Shown: one piece after another, positions 49,837 to 59,594 of the stretch
Position numbering within the stretch: position 1 is the first letter of the stretch
Layout of the letters: every line of letters begins with the position of its first letter
Assembly: GCF_003259615.1 (NCBI RefSeq)
Contig: NZ_QLLR01000001.1
Span: 65,922 to 129,921 of the forward strand
Direction: 5' to 3'
Length of the DNA stretch: 64,000 nt
Source: Pedobacter cryoconitis
GTDB taxonomy: Bacteria > Bacteroidota > Bacteroidia > Sphingobacteriales > Sphingobacteriaceae
Translations under genes and position numbers: made by a program
The notes under the pieces: generated by a model
The model's database searches: none
What the model saw: only the letters and a program-made list of their open reading frames with translations
What the model was told of the DNA's origin: nothing

Positions 49837-52800
49837 ATTCATTAATATTAATAGATTCTTCATGTTCTTCTACAACTGTATCCTGAGGTTTGCCCGAAAC
49901 TTTTTCCTGTAAAAACTGGAAGATCACGAACAAGACAGGAATGATGAACAATCCAAGGATAACCCCTGTAATCATCCCACCAGCAGCACCAATACTAATA
50001 GAGTGGTTACCTAAAGCAGAAGGACCAGTTGCACGCATCATCGGGATCAACCCAACCACAAAGGCAAGGGAAGTCATGATAATCGGTCGAAGCCTTAACT
50101 TTGCAGCCTCTAAAGCTGAAGAAACCAAAGTATTCCCCGCTCTTCTTCGCTGAACCGCGAACTCCACAATCAGAATCGCATTCTTTGCCAGCAGTCCGAT
50201 CAGCATGACCAGTGCCACCTGCACATAGATGTTATTTTCAATTCCGGTTAAACCGATTGCAACAAACACACCGAATATACCAGTAGGAATCGATAAAATA
50301 ACAGCTAATGGCAGGATGTAACTTTCATATTGAGCTGATAAAAGGAAATACACAAACACTAAACACAATCCAAAAATGATCACAGACTGACCACCAGAAG
50401 TAATCTCTTCCTTAGTCAAACCAGTAAATTCATAAGAGAAACCTGAAGGTAATTGCTGTGCAGCCACTTCTTCTACCGCTCTGATCGCATCACCAGAACT
50501 ATAACCTGGTTTAGCCATCGCGTTAATACCAATCGAGTTAAACAAGTTATAACGGGACACTGTTTCCGGGCCATAAACCCTTTGCAATTTCACTAAAGTA
50601 TTGATCGGCACATTTTCACCCGCTCTGTTTTTCACGAATACATTATCCATTGACGAAGGATCAGCACGGTCGGCAACATCTGCCTGTACCATTACCCTGT
50701 AGTACTTTCCAAACCTGTTAAAATCTGAAGCCTGCGCACTCCCAAAATAAGCCTGCATTGTCGTTAACACGTCCCTCACAGATACCCCTAACTGTTCAGC
50801 CTTAGCCTCATCCAGCTGAAGTTCCAATTGCGGATAATCAGCTCTGAAAGTCGTAAACGCTACTGCAATCTCCGGACGTTTCATCAGCTCACCGATAAAG
50901 TTATAGGCTACCCCACTGAATTTACCAATGTTACCCCCTGTTTTATCCTGTAATACCATATCCAGACCATCAACATTACTGAAACCAGGAACTGTAGGGA
51001 AAGTAAACACGAAGAAATTCGCGCCTTTAACACCTGCCAGTTTACCTCTGATTATGTTCATGATCGCATTGATGTCTTTCACTTCTCCACGTTCTGCAGT
51101 CGGTTTCAATAACACGAACATCGCACCAGCAGATGGACTGTTTGACTGTGTAAGCAAGTTAAAACCACCCAGTACGTTAAACAATTTGGTGAAAGCTAAC
51201 GGTCTTAATAAAACCTCTGTTTCTTTCAATACCTGTGTACTTCTTTCCAGCGAAGCACCAGCTGGCAATGACATCGAAACCGCGATGAAGCCCTGATCTT
51301 CTGAAGGAATAAATCCTGTAGGCGTTCTTTTCACCATCCATACCGTAGCAAGGATAACGATTAACAAACCGGCTAAACCTACCCATTTAGTACGGATCAG
51401 GAATTTCAGGCTGCCTACATATCTGTTGGTCAAAGAATCAAAACTAGTATTGAAACCTTTAAAGAAACGTTGTTTAAAACTAGTTGGAACTGCAGCATCA
51501 TGACCTTCAGCGTGAGTCTGTTTCAGAAACAGCGCACATAAAGCAGGACTCAATGTTAACGCGTTCACAGCCGAAATTACAATCGCAATAGCCAGTGTAA
51601 AAGCAAACTGTCTGTAGAACACACCGGTTGAACCTTCCATGAAACCAACAGGTAAGAACACCGCACTCATTACCAGGGTAATCGAAATAATCGCTCCTGT
51701 AATCTCGTGCATCGCCGCAGCTGTTGCCGGTTTTGGCCCCATTTTCTTATGCTCCATTTTCGCATGGACTGCCTCGACGACCACAATCGCATCATCGACC
51801 ACAATACCAATGGCCAGTACCAGTGCAAATAAGGTTAACAAGTTAATCGAGAAGCCAAAAAGCTTCATGAAAAAGAAGGTACCTAAAATCGCTACCGGAA
51901 CAGCAATCGCTGGAATTAAGGTAGAACGGAAATCCTGTAAGAAGATAAATACAACAATAAATACCAGGATAAAGGCCTCGATCAAAGTATGAATTACCTG
52001 ATCAATAGACTGATCCAGAGAAGTTTTAGTACTGTAAACCACATCATAAGCTACGCCTTTAGGAAATTCCTTTTCGGCTTTTTTCATGAATTTAGTGATC
52101 GCAATCTGAATCTCATTCGCATTTGATCCACTTAACTGCTGAATTGCAATGTTCAGACCAGCTTTACCATTTACACGGGTTAAATTCGAATACGTATAAG
52201 AACCTAACTCTACTCTTGCTACATCTTTCAGACGTAAAAATGAACCATCAGCATTAGAACGGATAATCATGTTCTGATATTCTTCTGGTTTGGTTAATTT
52301 ACCTTTATATTTCAGTACATATTCAAAAGCATTCTTACTGCTCTCTCCGAATTTACCCGGAGCAGCTTCTAAGTTTTTATCTTTAATAACCGCCATTACT
52401 TCATTTGGCGTTAAGTTATAAGTTGCCATTTGCGCAGGGTTTAACCATACACGCATCGAATAATCTCTGCTTCCTCCAAATATGTTCGCCTGGCCTACCC
52501 CTTGAATCCTTTTTAATTCAGGAATTAAGTTGATCTGCGCATAATTGGCTAAAAACGTCTGATCATAGCTTTTCTCATTATCGGTGTGTAAATCTACCAC
52601 CATGATTAAGCTGTTTTGTTGTTTCGCAGTCGTTACCCCAGCCTGCACAACTTCTGCCGGCAGCTGACTTGTAGCTTGTGAAACACGATTTTGTACGTTT
52701 ACCGCCGCCTGATCCGGATCTGTACCCAGTTTAAAGTAAACTGAGATGACCAGTGAACCATCATTACTCGCTGTTGAGCTCATGTAGCTCATATTCTCTA

Positions 52801-53014
52801 CCCCGTTGATTGATTCTTCCAACGAAGGTGCTACAGAGCGTAATACAGTTTCGGCATTTGCACCGGGATAAAGCGCAGTTACCTGTACAGCAGGAGGCGC
52901 AATATCTGGAAATTGCTGTAAAGGCAATTTAGTAAGTCCCAATACCCCCAGAATCACCAATAATATGGAAATAACAGTGGCTAAGACAGGTCTGTCTATA
53001 AATTTCTTAAACAT
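49823..53014 (-). CDS. RND efflux pump permease, HAE1/AcrB family
   Basis: Proton-driven inner-membrane pump, 1063 aa. The proton-relay aspartates are D407 and D408 in GIVVDDAIVVVEAVHAKM and the lysine is K944 in IGLLAKNAILIVEFAVQRR. Two periplasmic loops and twelve membrane helices follow the AcrB plan. The C-terminus is acidic (VEEHEESININEYETV). It lies 11 bases after the adaptor gene and overlaps the channel gene. It is a clear paralogue of the pump at 347-3505 (for example shared PLEESINGVENM/PLEEQINGVENM-type segments) but is under a TetR regulator. Confidence 0.97.
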   Translation of the reverse strand: MFKKFIDRPVLATVISILLVILGVLGLTKLPLQQFPDIAPPAVQVTALYPGANAETVLRSVAPSLEESINGVENMSYMSSTASNDGSLVISVYFKLGTDPDQAAVNVQNRVSQATSQLPAEVVQAGVTTAKQQNSLIMVVDLHTDNEKSYDQTFLANYAQINLIPELKRIQGVGQANIFGGSRDYSMRVWLNPAQMATYNLTPNEVMAVIKDKNLEAAPGKFGESSKNAFEYVLKYKGKLTKPEEYQNMIIRSNADGSFLRLKDVARVELGSYTYSNLTRVNGKAGLNIAIQQLSGSNANEIQIAITKFMKKAEKEFPKGVAYDVVYSTKTSLDQSIDQVIHTLIEAFILVFIVVFIFLQDFRSTLIPAIAVPVAILGTFFFMKLFGFSINLLTLFALVLAIGIVVDDAIVVVEAVHAKMEHKKMGPKPATAAAMHEITGAIISITLVMSAVFLPVGFMEGSTGVFYRQFAFTLAIAIVISAVNALTLSPALCALFLKQTHAEGHDAAVPTSFKQRFFKGFNTSFDSLTNRYVGSLKFLIRTKWVGLAGLLIVILATVWMVKRTPTGFIPSEDQGFIAVSMSLPAGASLERSTQVLKETEVLLRPLAFTKLFNVLGGFNLLTQSNSPSAGAMFVLLKPTAERGEVKDINAIMNIIRGKLAGVKGANFFVFTFPTVPGFSNVDGLDMVLQDKTGGNIGKFSGVAYNFIGELMKRPEIAVAFTTFRADYPQLELQLDEAKAEQLGVSVRDVLTTMQAYFGSAQASDFNRFGKYYRVMVQADVADRADPSSMDNVFVKNRAGENVPINTLVKLQRVYGPETVSRYNLFNSIGINAMAKPGYSSGDAIRAVEEVAAQQLPSGFSYEFTGLTKEEITSGGQSVIIFGLCLVFVYFLLSAQYESYILPLAVILSIPTGIFGVFVAIGLTGIENNIYVQVALVMLIGLLAKNAILIVEFAVQRRRAGNTLVSSALEAAKLRLRPIIMTSLAFVVGLIPMMRATGPSALGNHSISIGAAGGMITGVILGLFIIPVLFVIFQFLQEKVSGKPQDTVVEEHEESININEYETV

Positions 53015-53025
53015 GATATGTTAAA

Positions 53026-54159
53026 TTATCTTAATGCAGTTTTAATAGGTTCTTCTTTTAGTTTTTCAGGTTTGATAACTTCGCCTTCTTTTAATTTATC
53101 AATACCATCAAAAACAATTTTGTCTCCTGCTTTTACGCCTTCTTTAACCAGGTAATTGATACCTGTAGTTCCAAGGATTGTAATTGGAGTTTTGCTCACT
53201 TTATTTCCAGCATCAACAGTGTACACGAACATTTTGTCCTGAACTTCTATGGTAGATGATTGTGGAACAAGAATCGCATCCGGGTGACTGATGCTCAGTC
53301 TTAATTTACCAGTATTGCCCGATCTTAACAGTCCCTGAGTGTTTGGAAAAGTAGCTCTCAAGGCAATCGAACCTGTTTGTTTATCAAACTGGCCGTCCAC
53401 CATGTCTATTTTACCTTCTTGTGCGTAAACAGTACGGTCTGCTAAAACTAAAGCAACACCAGGTAATTTTTTAAGCCTGTCTGCGATTGTTTTACCAGGG
53501 TAAGTTGCATTGAAATTGATAAAGTCGTCTTCTCCTAGAGAGAAGTAAACGTGAACTTCGTGCGCATCTGAAAGCTGAGTAAGCGGAACTGCATCAGTAG
53601 TACCTACTAAACTTCCTTGTTTTCTTGGCAATCTGCCTACATAACCTGTTACTGGTGCTTTAATCAAAGTATAACCCAGGTTGATATTTGCTGTAGCTAC
53701 ACCTGCTCTTGCCTGCTCTACGCTGGCCTGGGCAGATTGAAGGGTAGCTTTAGCACTTTTAAGCTGGAAATCAGATACAACTTTGTTTGCGACCAAAGGG
53801 GTAAGTTTATCTACTTCAAGCTGTGCATTGGTTACTGCTGCCTGTGCTGCATGTAATAAAGCTTTAGCGTTGTTTACTGCTTCCTTGAATGGAAGTTCAT
53901 TAATTTTAAAAAGTGGTTGTCCTTTTTGGACAAGAGCGCCTTCGTTCACATAGATCTTATCTAATGAACCCGATACCTGTGGGCGTATTTCCAAATCAAC
54001 GGCCCCCTGAATGGAAGCTGGATATTCGGTAAAAGTGGTTTCTGAACTATTGTGTAAAGCAATAACCGGAAGGGATTGTATTACAGGAGCAGCTACCTGA
54101 ACTTTATCGCTGGAACAGCCAATAAATAATGCGGCGAGAAGTAAAATTGAAATTTTCAT
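53026..54159 (-). CDS. RND efflux adaptor (membrane fusion lipoprotein)
   Basis: Periplasmic adaptor, 377 aa, with a lipoprotein signal (LFIGC, C15). The lipoyl-like and hairpin domains follow: LEIRPQVSGSLDKIYVNEGA, then the alpha-helical hairpin from about residue 95 to 160 (AAQAAVTNAQLEVDKLTPLV and DFQLKSAKATLQSAQA), the second lipoyl half IKAPVTGYVGRLPRKQGSLV and the C-terminal beta barrel ending in EGVKAGDKIVFDGIDKL. First gene of the operon. Two copies of the TetR palindrome lie in its upstream region. Confidence 0.95.
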   Translation of the reverse strand: MKISILLLAALFIGCSSDKVQVAAPVIQSLPVIALHNSSETTFTEYPASIQGAVDLEIRPQVSGSLDKIYVNEGALVQKGQPLFKINELPFKEAVNNAKALLHAAQAAVTNAQLEVDKLTPLVANKVVSDFQLKSAKATLQSAQASVEQARAGVATANINLGYTLIKAPVTGYVGRLPRKQGSLVGTTDAVPLTQLSDAHEVHVYFSLGEDDFINFNATYPGKTIADRLKKLPGVALVLADRTVYAQEGKIDMVDGQFDKQTGSIALRATFPNTQGLLRSGNTGKLRLSISHPDAILVPQSSTIEVQDKMFVYTVDAGNKVSKTPITILGTTGINYLVKEGVKAGDKIVFDGIDKLKEGEVIKPEKLKEEPIKTALR

Positions 54160-54255
54160 AACGTTAATCTGTTGTTTAACTTGTTGTGTGAGATATAGGT
54201 AAAATGTATTATTTATTAATATTAGGGTAATGCTTTTTTAACGTAAATAGGTTAT

Positions 54256-54268
54256 TTAACACTGTTAA
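54256..54268. promoter_or_regulatory. TetR operator, copy 1 (RND operon promoter region)
   Basis: TTAACACTGTTAA, a perfect 13-base palindrome around one base, 97 bases before the adaptor start. It shares the core TAACANTGTTA with two further sites near the tetR gene. Confidence 0.8.
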
Positions 54269-54342
54269 GTTATGAGGCAAAAAAAACGAAATAGTCCGGA
54301 CAGATTTCCTCCTTAGCGGTGAGCTAATTACATATAGATAAT

Positions 54343-54355
54343 CTAACAGTGTTAA
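54343..54355. promoter_or_regulatory. TetR operator, copy 2
   Basis: CTAACAGTGTTAA, differing from the site at 55001 only in the last base. It lies in the gap between the tetR stop and the adaptor gene, 75 bases from copy 1. Confidence 0.8.
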
Positions 54356-54374
54356 GTATTCCATAAAAAAAAAT

Positions 54375-54974
54375 TTAATCGTTGATTGTTTGTATAATTC
54401 CGTGAATTGCATCTTTTAGAATATGCTGATTCATTTCATCGTTAGTGCCTCTTCTAACCAGGTTAATAGAAATTAATCCGTGGATGACAGACCAGAAAGT
54501 ATAATACTTTCTACAAACCCTATCTTCACAGATACTTTCAGCATTCATTATTTCAACAATGGTATCTGTAATGAGTTTACGGGAAGCTTCTGCCTCTGGT
54601 AACGCCTTTTGCTGCTCACAACACATCATGTCTACCCCAAACATAACCTGATATAAATGGGTGTGTTCAAATGCGAAATCCCAGTAAGCAATCCACATGG
54701 CTGCCAGTTGTTCTTTCGGATCATTGTGTTTTGCTTTTGCGTTCTTCAGATCGATCAGCAGGAATAAATTTCCTTTTCGCGTTAGTTCCAGCAGAATGCC
54801 TTCTTTATTGGCAAAATATTCATAAATAATCGGCGCAGTGTATTCAATTTTATCTGCGATTTTGCGCATACTTAAGGCCTGCCAACCGTCTTCTTTGACG
54901 ATTTCTAAGGCAGCATCAAGTATGTTAGCTCTTGTTTCTTCCTTGACCCTTTGAATTCTTTCTTTACTACCCAT
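54375..54974 (-). CDS. TetR family repressor of the RND operon
   Basis: A 199-aa repressor. The N-terminal helix-turn-helix is clear: ANILDAALEIVKEDGWQAL, MRKIADKIEYTAPIIYEYF and ANKEGI. The C-terminal ligand domain is helical and contains several cysteines (for example MMCCEQQKA and ESICEDRVCRK), which could respond to thiol-reactive compounds. It lies upstream of the adaptor-pump-channel genes on the same strand, with 215 bases between. A perfect palindrome stands in its own promoter and two related ones in front of the pump operon, so it probably represses both. Confidence 0.94.
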   Translation of the reverse strand: MGSKERIQRVKEETRANILDAALEIVKEDGWQALSMRKIADKIEYTAPIIYEYFANKEGILLELTRKGNLFLLIDLKNAKAKHNDPKEQLAAMWIAYWDFAFEHTHLYQVMFGVDMMCCEQQKALPEAEASRKLITDTIVEIMNAESICEDRVCRKYYTFWSVIHGLISINLVRRGTNDEMNQHILKDAIHGIIQTIND

Positions 54975-55000
54975 GGTAATCTTGCTACTGTGTAAATAAT

Positions 55001-55013
55001 CTAACAGTGTTAG
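55001..55013. promoter_or_regulatory. TetR operator, copy 3 (tetR promoter)
   Basis: CTAACAGTGTTAG, a perfect palindrome, 27 bases before the tetR start and immediately downstream of a TAnnTTTG-type -7 box on the minus strand, so binding would cover the transcription start. Confidence 0.85.
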
Positions 55014-55014
55014 A

Positions 55015-55022
55015 CAAATGTA
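55015..55022 (-). promoter_or_regulatory. Possible -7 box of the tetR promoter
   Basis: TACATTTG on the minus strand fits TAnnTTTG and abuts the operator. A matching TTG box is not obvious. Confidence 0.5.
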
Positions 55023-55201
55023 TAACTAGTTTTAAAAATCTATATCAGCGTATTGTCACAACTCTGAAAAGGGCCGGAATTGAGGATTAAACGAAGTTTT
55101 AAAATCATGATGACTTCTACTTAAGTAAATACTCAGACCCGTTCTACTTCCTATAGTGGCTGTTAAAGACGCTTAGTAAAGGGGGTATAACTTTAAGGAT
55201 T

Positions 55202-55735
55202 CTATAATGATGAGGCAACCTTTTTATCAGGAAAAGTCAGTTTAAAACTGTGTCTGTTGCCTTTAGAGGTTAAATGAAAGATATTCGTCTGATCATCGAA
55301 AAGATCATATAACACGGTACTGGTGGTTTCCAGTTTAACAATATTCTTAACTTTTGCCGATTCCAGATAAACCACCACTGCTTCATTATCTTTCTCAAAG
55401 CCGATATAGTTTAGGGGTAATACCTTTCCATTTGCTGCCAATTGCAAATGAGAAATAATGTATTTACTCACCAGCAAGTCCATTTCTTTATGCTTAGCTT
55501 CCAGAGACAAATCTGCTTTAATTTTATATTTTTTACTCAGAATATCCTCAAAATCATCAGTAAATATCCGGCAGCTCACCTCCATGGTACTCTCTTTCAG
55601 GTTATAATTTAATTCTGTAGAGCTTAGGTGTAAAGGATGTTTAAGAGCATTCCCGGCTTCGGCAGGTGCCAATGGTTTAAACAAACCGGTAAATACGTAA
55701 CAAATTAATAGAGAATGGTGAAGGAAAGATAACAT
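55202..55735 (-). CDS. DUF6702-like exported protein
   Basis: A 177-aa protein with a hydrophobic signal region (residues 1 to about 28). The mature part starts with HPLHLSSTELNYNLKESTME and contains VSCRIFTDDFEDILSKKY, both characteristic of small Bacteroidota proteins I take to be the DUF6702 family. Such proteins are often next to M1 peptidases, as here, where a divergent M1 peptidase gene starts 67 bases away. The function is unknown. Confidence 0.75.
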   Translation of the reverse strand: MLSFLHHSLLICYVFTGLFKPLAPAEAGNALKHPLHLSSTELNYNLKESTMEVSCRIFTDDFEDILSKKYKIKADLSLEAKHKEMDLLVSKYIISHLQLAANGKVLPLNYIGFEKDNEAVVVYLESAKVKNIVKLETTSTVLYDLFDDQTNIFHLTSKGNRHSFKLTFPDKKVASSL

Positions 55736-55802
55736 GGTGCTAATATAATTTTTGCTTTACAAAAAAACGGTTTAAATTTAGACTTCCTACTATAAAAGCC
55801 AA

Positions 55803-58169
55803 ATGACTAAACTATTAACCGCTACCCTGCTGCTGTGCTCCGGCCTGCAGGTCTGTTATGCACAAAACATTCAATATAATCCGGGTAGTAATCATGGAAA
55901 TAAATTTGAACAACTGGGCACTATGCTTTCTACGCCGAATGAGCAGCGGACCGCAAGTGGCGCACCTGGTGTAAAATACTGGCAGCAGCGCGCAGATTAC
56001 GATATTAAATGTACACTGGATGAAAAGAAACTCGAACTTACAGGTTCGGAAAAAGTAACTTATTTCAACAACTCTCCAGATGTACTGACTTATATTTGGC
56101 TACAGCTGGATGAAAATGAACACAGTAATATCAGGAATGCGGGTTACCAGACCAGTACAACAATTCCTGCAGCTGCCACAACCCATGAAATAGATAAAGC
56201 TGCAATGGACCAGCCCGACAATGGAAACGGGGTTGCCATTCAGAAAATCACTGATGTTTCAGGAAAAGCTTTGAAATATACCATCAACAAAACTATGATG
56301 CGGGTAGAAATACCTGCCCCTTTAAAATCAGGTCAGCAGTTTATCTTTAACGTGACCTGGAAATATAAAATTACAGACCGGATTGCTGTGGGTGGCCGTG
56401 GTGGTTATGAATTCTTCCCTGAAGATGGCAATTACCTGTTCACCATGGCGCAATGGTATCCAAGATTATGTGTTTACAGTGATTTCCAGGGCTGGCAGAA
56501 CCACCAGTTTACCGGCAGAGGTGAATTTGCTTTGACCTTCGGTAATTTCAAAGTGCAAATGACTGTTCCTGCAGATCATGTGATTGGCGGAACAGGTGAA
56601 TGTATCAATTATAGCGCGGTGCTTTCTCCGGCAGAACTGGCCAGGTATACTAAAGCGAAAACAGCTGCTGAACCTGTAGAAATCGTTACGCTTGATGAAG
56701 CTAAAAAAGCAGAGGTTTCCAAAAGTAATGCAACTAAAACCTGGGTTTTTCAGGCAAACAACGTCCGGGACTTCGCGTGGACCTCTTCCCGGAAATTTAT
56801 CTGGGATGCCATGGCACAAAAAGTCGATGATAAATCGGTGATGTGTATGAGCTTTTATGGTAAAGAGGCGTATAATTTATACAGACCTTATTCTACCAAA
56901 GCTATTGCGCATACAGTTAAAACGTATTCACATTTTACCTTCCCTTACCCATACCCTGTTGCACAAAGTATTGAGGCTTCCAATGGAATGGAATATCCAA
57001 TGATCTGTTTCAATTATGGCCGTACAGAAAAAGACGGTACTTATAGTGAGAGCACGAAAAATGGAATGATTGGTGTGATTATCCATGAAGTTGGTCATAA
57101 TTTCTTCCCGATGATTGTCAATAGTGATGAGCGGCAGTGGACCTGGATGGACGAAGGTTTAAATTCATTCCTGGAATATTTGACAGAAGAGCTTTGGGAC
57201 AATAAGTTCCCGGTAAAAAAAGGCCCTGCTTACACGATAATTGACTACATGAAATTACCTAAGGATCAGCTGGAACCTATCATGACCAATTCTGAAAACA
57301 TAGAGCGTTTTGGCCCTAATGCTTATTCTAAACCTTCTACGGCTTTAAATATCCTGAGAGAGACGATCATGGGCAGAGAGCTGTTTGATTATGCTTTTAA
57401 AGAATATGCCAGAAGATGGGCTTTTAAACATCCTACACCAGCCGATTTATTCAGAACAATGGAAGATGCGAGTGGTGAAGATCTGGACTGGTTCTGGAGA
57501 GGCTGGTTTTATACGACAGACCCTTGCGACATTTCGCTGGATGCTGTAAAGTTCGCAAAAGCGGATGTAAATTCTAAAGTTCCGGTTTCAAGGGTAAACA
57601 TGGTTAAGCTTGATCCTCCACTGGTGAATGCTTTTGAAGATATTTCTAAAGTGAGAAACAGGGAAGATAAGAATATCAGTTTTTATACTGACCGGGATAA
57701 GTCAACGCAGGATTTCTACTGGAGATATGACCGTGGAATTGAGAAATACAGTAACAAAGAGCATAGACAGGAAATACCTGAACTGGTGGAAAATTTGTCT
57801 TCCGAAGATCAGGCAAAATATGCCGGCAAATTCTTTTACGAGTTATCTTTCAGCAATAAGGGTGGTTTGATTATGCCGATTATCGTTGAATTTACTTTTG
57901 CTGATGGCAGTAAAAAAATAGACAGAATCCCTGCGCAGATTTGGAGACATAATGAATTAAAGGCTTCTAAATTCTATGTACAGGATCAGGAAGTAACGGC
58001 TATAAAATTAGATCCTATGCGGGAAACAGCCGACATTGATGAAAGTAATAATACCTGGGGAGGAAAAGCAGAGACTTCAAAATTCCAGTTATTCAAACAA
58101 AAGTCTATTGCTACCCGCGGACAATCTATTGGCGGTAACCCGATGCAAAATGCTAAAGGAGTTCAATAA
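55803..58169 (+). CDS. Secreted M1 family zinc metallopeptidase
   Basis: Exported gluzincin peptidase, 788 aa, with a signal peptide ending VCYAQ. The zinc motif is H428-E429-x-x-H432 in IIHEVGHNFFP, with the third ligand E451 in TWMDEGLNSFLEY, exactly 18 residues after the second histidine. An N-terminal beta domain (DYDIKCTLDEKKLELTGSEK) and a C-terminal domain with a beta-sandwich follow the M1 plan. The usual GAMEN exopeptidase motif reads NGMEYP, as in other Bacteroidota M1 proteins. It is transcribed alone, divergent from the DUF6702-like gene, and ends in a terminator. Confidence 0.95.
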   Translation: MTKLLTATLLLCSGLQVCYAQNIQYNPGSNHGNKFEQLGTMLSTPNEQRTASGAPGVKYWQQRADYDIKCTLDEKKLELTGSEKVTYFNNSPDVLTYIWLQLDENEHSNIRNAGYQTSTTIPAAATTHEIDKAAMDQPDNGNGVAIQKITDVSGKALKYTINKTMMRVEIPAPLKSGQQFIFNVTWKYKITDRIAVGGRGGYEFFPEDGNYLFTMAQWYPRLCVYSDFQGWQNHQFTGRGEFALTFGNFKVQMTVPADHVIGGTGECINYSAVLSPAELARYTKAKTAAEPVEIVTLDEAKKAEVSKSNATKTWVFQANNVRDFAWTSSRKFIWDAMAQKVDDKSVMCMSFYGKEAYNLYRPYSTKAIAHTVKTYSHFTFPYPYPVAQSIEASNGMEYPMICFNYGRTEKDGTYSESTKNGMIGVIIHEVGHNFFPMIVNSDERQWTWMDEGLNSFLEYLTEELWDNKFPVKKGPAYTIIDYMKLPKDQLEPIMTNSENIERFGPNAYSKPSTALNILRETIMGRELFDYAFKEYARRWAFKHPTPADLFRTMEDASGEDLDWFWRGWFYTTDPCDISLDAVKFAKADVNSKVPVSRVNMVKLDPPLVNAFEDISKVRNREDKNISFYTDRDKSTQDFYWRYDRGIEKYSNKEHRQEIPELVENLSSEDQAKYAGKFFYELSFSNKGGLIMPIIVEFTFADGSKKIDRIPAQIWRHNELKASKFYVQDQEVTAIKLDPMRETADIDESNNTWGGKAETSKFQLFKQKSIATRGQSIGGNPMQNAKGVQ

Positions 58170-58186
58170 AAAATATAATTGACAAC

Positions 58187-58225
58187 AAAAAGGCTGAATC
58201 ATTAATTAAAATGATCAGCCTTTTT
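58187..58225 (+). terminator. Rho-independent terminator after the M1 peptidase gene
   Basis: AAAAGGCTGAATCAT (58187-58201) and ATGATCAGCCTTTT (58211-58224) pair with one bulged A, ending in six T. Confidence 0.9.
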
Positions 58226-58233
58226 TATTAAAA

Positions 58234-58250
58234 CCCGGTTTCCCGGGAGT
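58234..58250 (-). terminator. Terminator of the SusC/D-type operon
   Basis: On the minus strand CCCGG, a GAAA tetraloop and CCGGG are followed by TTTT. The short stem has a stable loop type. It lies 40 bases after the DUF4302 gene. Confidence 0.7.
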
Positions 58251-58289
58251 ATTAGCAACTATTACAGGTAGGTATAGGGCCAAAGATCA

Positions 58290-59564
58290 TTATTTAAATG
58301 ACAACCATGCTGTTGCATCTTTTACATTCACCAAATCATACTTTTGCAAGCCTGTATTGATTAAATAAAAGCCTTCTGGCTGTTGCAGTACAATTGCTGT
58401 ATTTTGCTGCGCTGTCCTCATTTTAACATTCGTAACACTGTTATAAAGTGCTGTCGCATTAAACAGTATTTTACCATCCTGAATTTTTACGGCAGGGTAA
58501 GCAAGAATATGTCCCACATAACCAACCGCACTGTAAAATCTGAAAGACTGAGTCAGTGTTCCATTCAAATTCAGTTTTGGAAAGAAGTATAATCCTTCAA
58601 AACCCGGAATACTTCCATTTAAATTAAAGGCATCCTGTACGCCTGAAATCGTAAATCCGTCACTTGCATCCCAATATAAACCTAGATTAGAAGGGTTGTT
58701 CAGGAAAAAATCTACTACAGTCTTATCATATACCAGGGGCGCTATCGCTTGCGTGAACTGAACTTTAGTTCCTAAAGCAGTTGCATTTACTATTCCAGCT
58801 CCTGAATCCATGTTAATATCTTTCAATTCATTCAAGGTAGTATTACCTAATACTAAGGGTTTAAAAAATCCAATTCTGGTTCCATCGGTATAAAATCCGC
58901 TGGTTACAGTTTTACGCGCCCCGTTTTCATAACTTGAAAATGAAATCGTACTGGTTGGAAGATCAAATCTCACTTCATAAGTTATTCCGGCTATTGTAAT
59001 TCTCTTAAAGTAAGTTTTAAGGTTAGACAACACTGTTTTCATCCGGGTAATTCCGGCAAACACAGCTTTATTTTCTTCTTCAGAAGCTGACCTGACCAGC
59101 ACAAGCGGGGTTTGATTAAACAAGCCTTCCAATTTAATGGTATCAGCAGTTGCGGAAACAAATCTGAACTCAAAGTCTGCTCCTTTACCCGCGCCTGGCG
59201 CACCGTTAAACTTGGAGGGATCAGGGTCCTGCAATTTATGCAGTGTAGAATATGTATCAAACAATAAGCTCGGCTGCTGCAAAGCCTTTAAGCGGTAAGA
59301 GCTCTCTAATGCCGCAGGGTCATAGTCTGCAGACATAGTTACCCTGTTTTTATCATTAAAATTAAACAGGAATGTATAAACGCCATTTGAGCCGGTATTC
59401 AGAAATCCTTTCCAGCCAAATTTGGCCGAGGCCAATTGTGTCTGATAGGCTGTCATTGAAGCCTCTATCCGCTCATCAACGGTGCCATTCACAGGCTTGG
59501 AATCGTCTTTTCGGCAAGCGGAAAAAACCGCTGCCAATAAAAATATGTAGATTAAATTCTTCAT
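58290..59564 (-). CDS. DUF4302 lipoprotein
   Basis: A 424-aa surface-type lipoprotein (FSAC, C17). The front half has the DUF4302 pattern: ASMTAYQTQLASAKFGWKGF, VYTFLFNFNDKNRVTMSADY and the ALESSYRLKALQQPSLLFDT line. The second half is beta-rich. DUF4302 proteins are typically the last partner of SusC/SusD operons with a HExxH lipoprotein, as here. The role is unknown; it may help bind or present the substrate at the surface. Confidence 0.92.
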   Translation of the reverse strand: MKNLIYIFLLAAVFSACRKDDSKPVNGTVDERIEASMTAYQTQLASAKFGWKGFLNTGSNGVYTFLFNFNDKNRVTMSADYDPAALESSYRLKALQQPSLLFDTYSTLHKLQDPDPSKFNGAPGAGKGADFEFRFVSATADTIKLEGLFNQTPLVLVRSASEEENKAVFAGITRMKTVLSNLKTYFKRITIAGITYEVRFDLPTSTISFSSYENGARKTVTSGFYTDGTRIGFFKPLVLGNTTLNELKDINMDSGAGIVNATALGTKVQFTQAIAPLVYDKTVVDFFLNNPSNLGLYWDASDGFTISGVQDAFNLNGSIPGFEGLYFFPKLNLNGTLTQSFRFYSAVGYVGHILAYPAVKIQDGKILFNATALYNSVTNVKMRTAQQNTAIVLQQPEGFYLINTGLQKYDLVNVKDATAWLSFK

Positions 59565-59594
59565 CGTTCTAGGAAATTAAAGGATTAGAAAACG

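Noticed and set aside
54209..54412. Small minus-strand open frame in the tetR-adaptor gap
   Set aside because: It covers the operator region, overlaps the end of tetR in another frame, and shows no protein-like composition.
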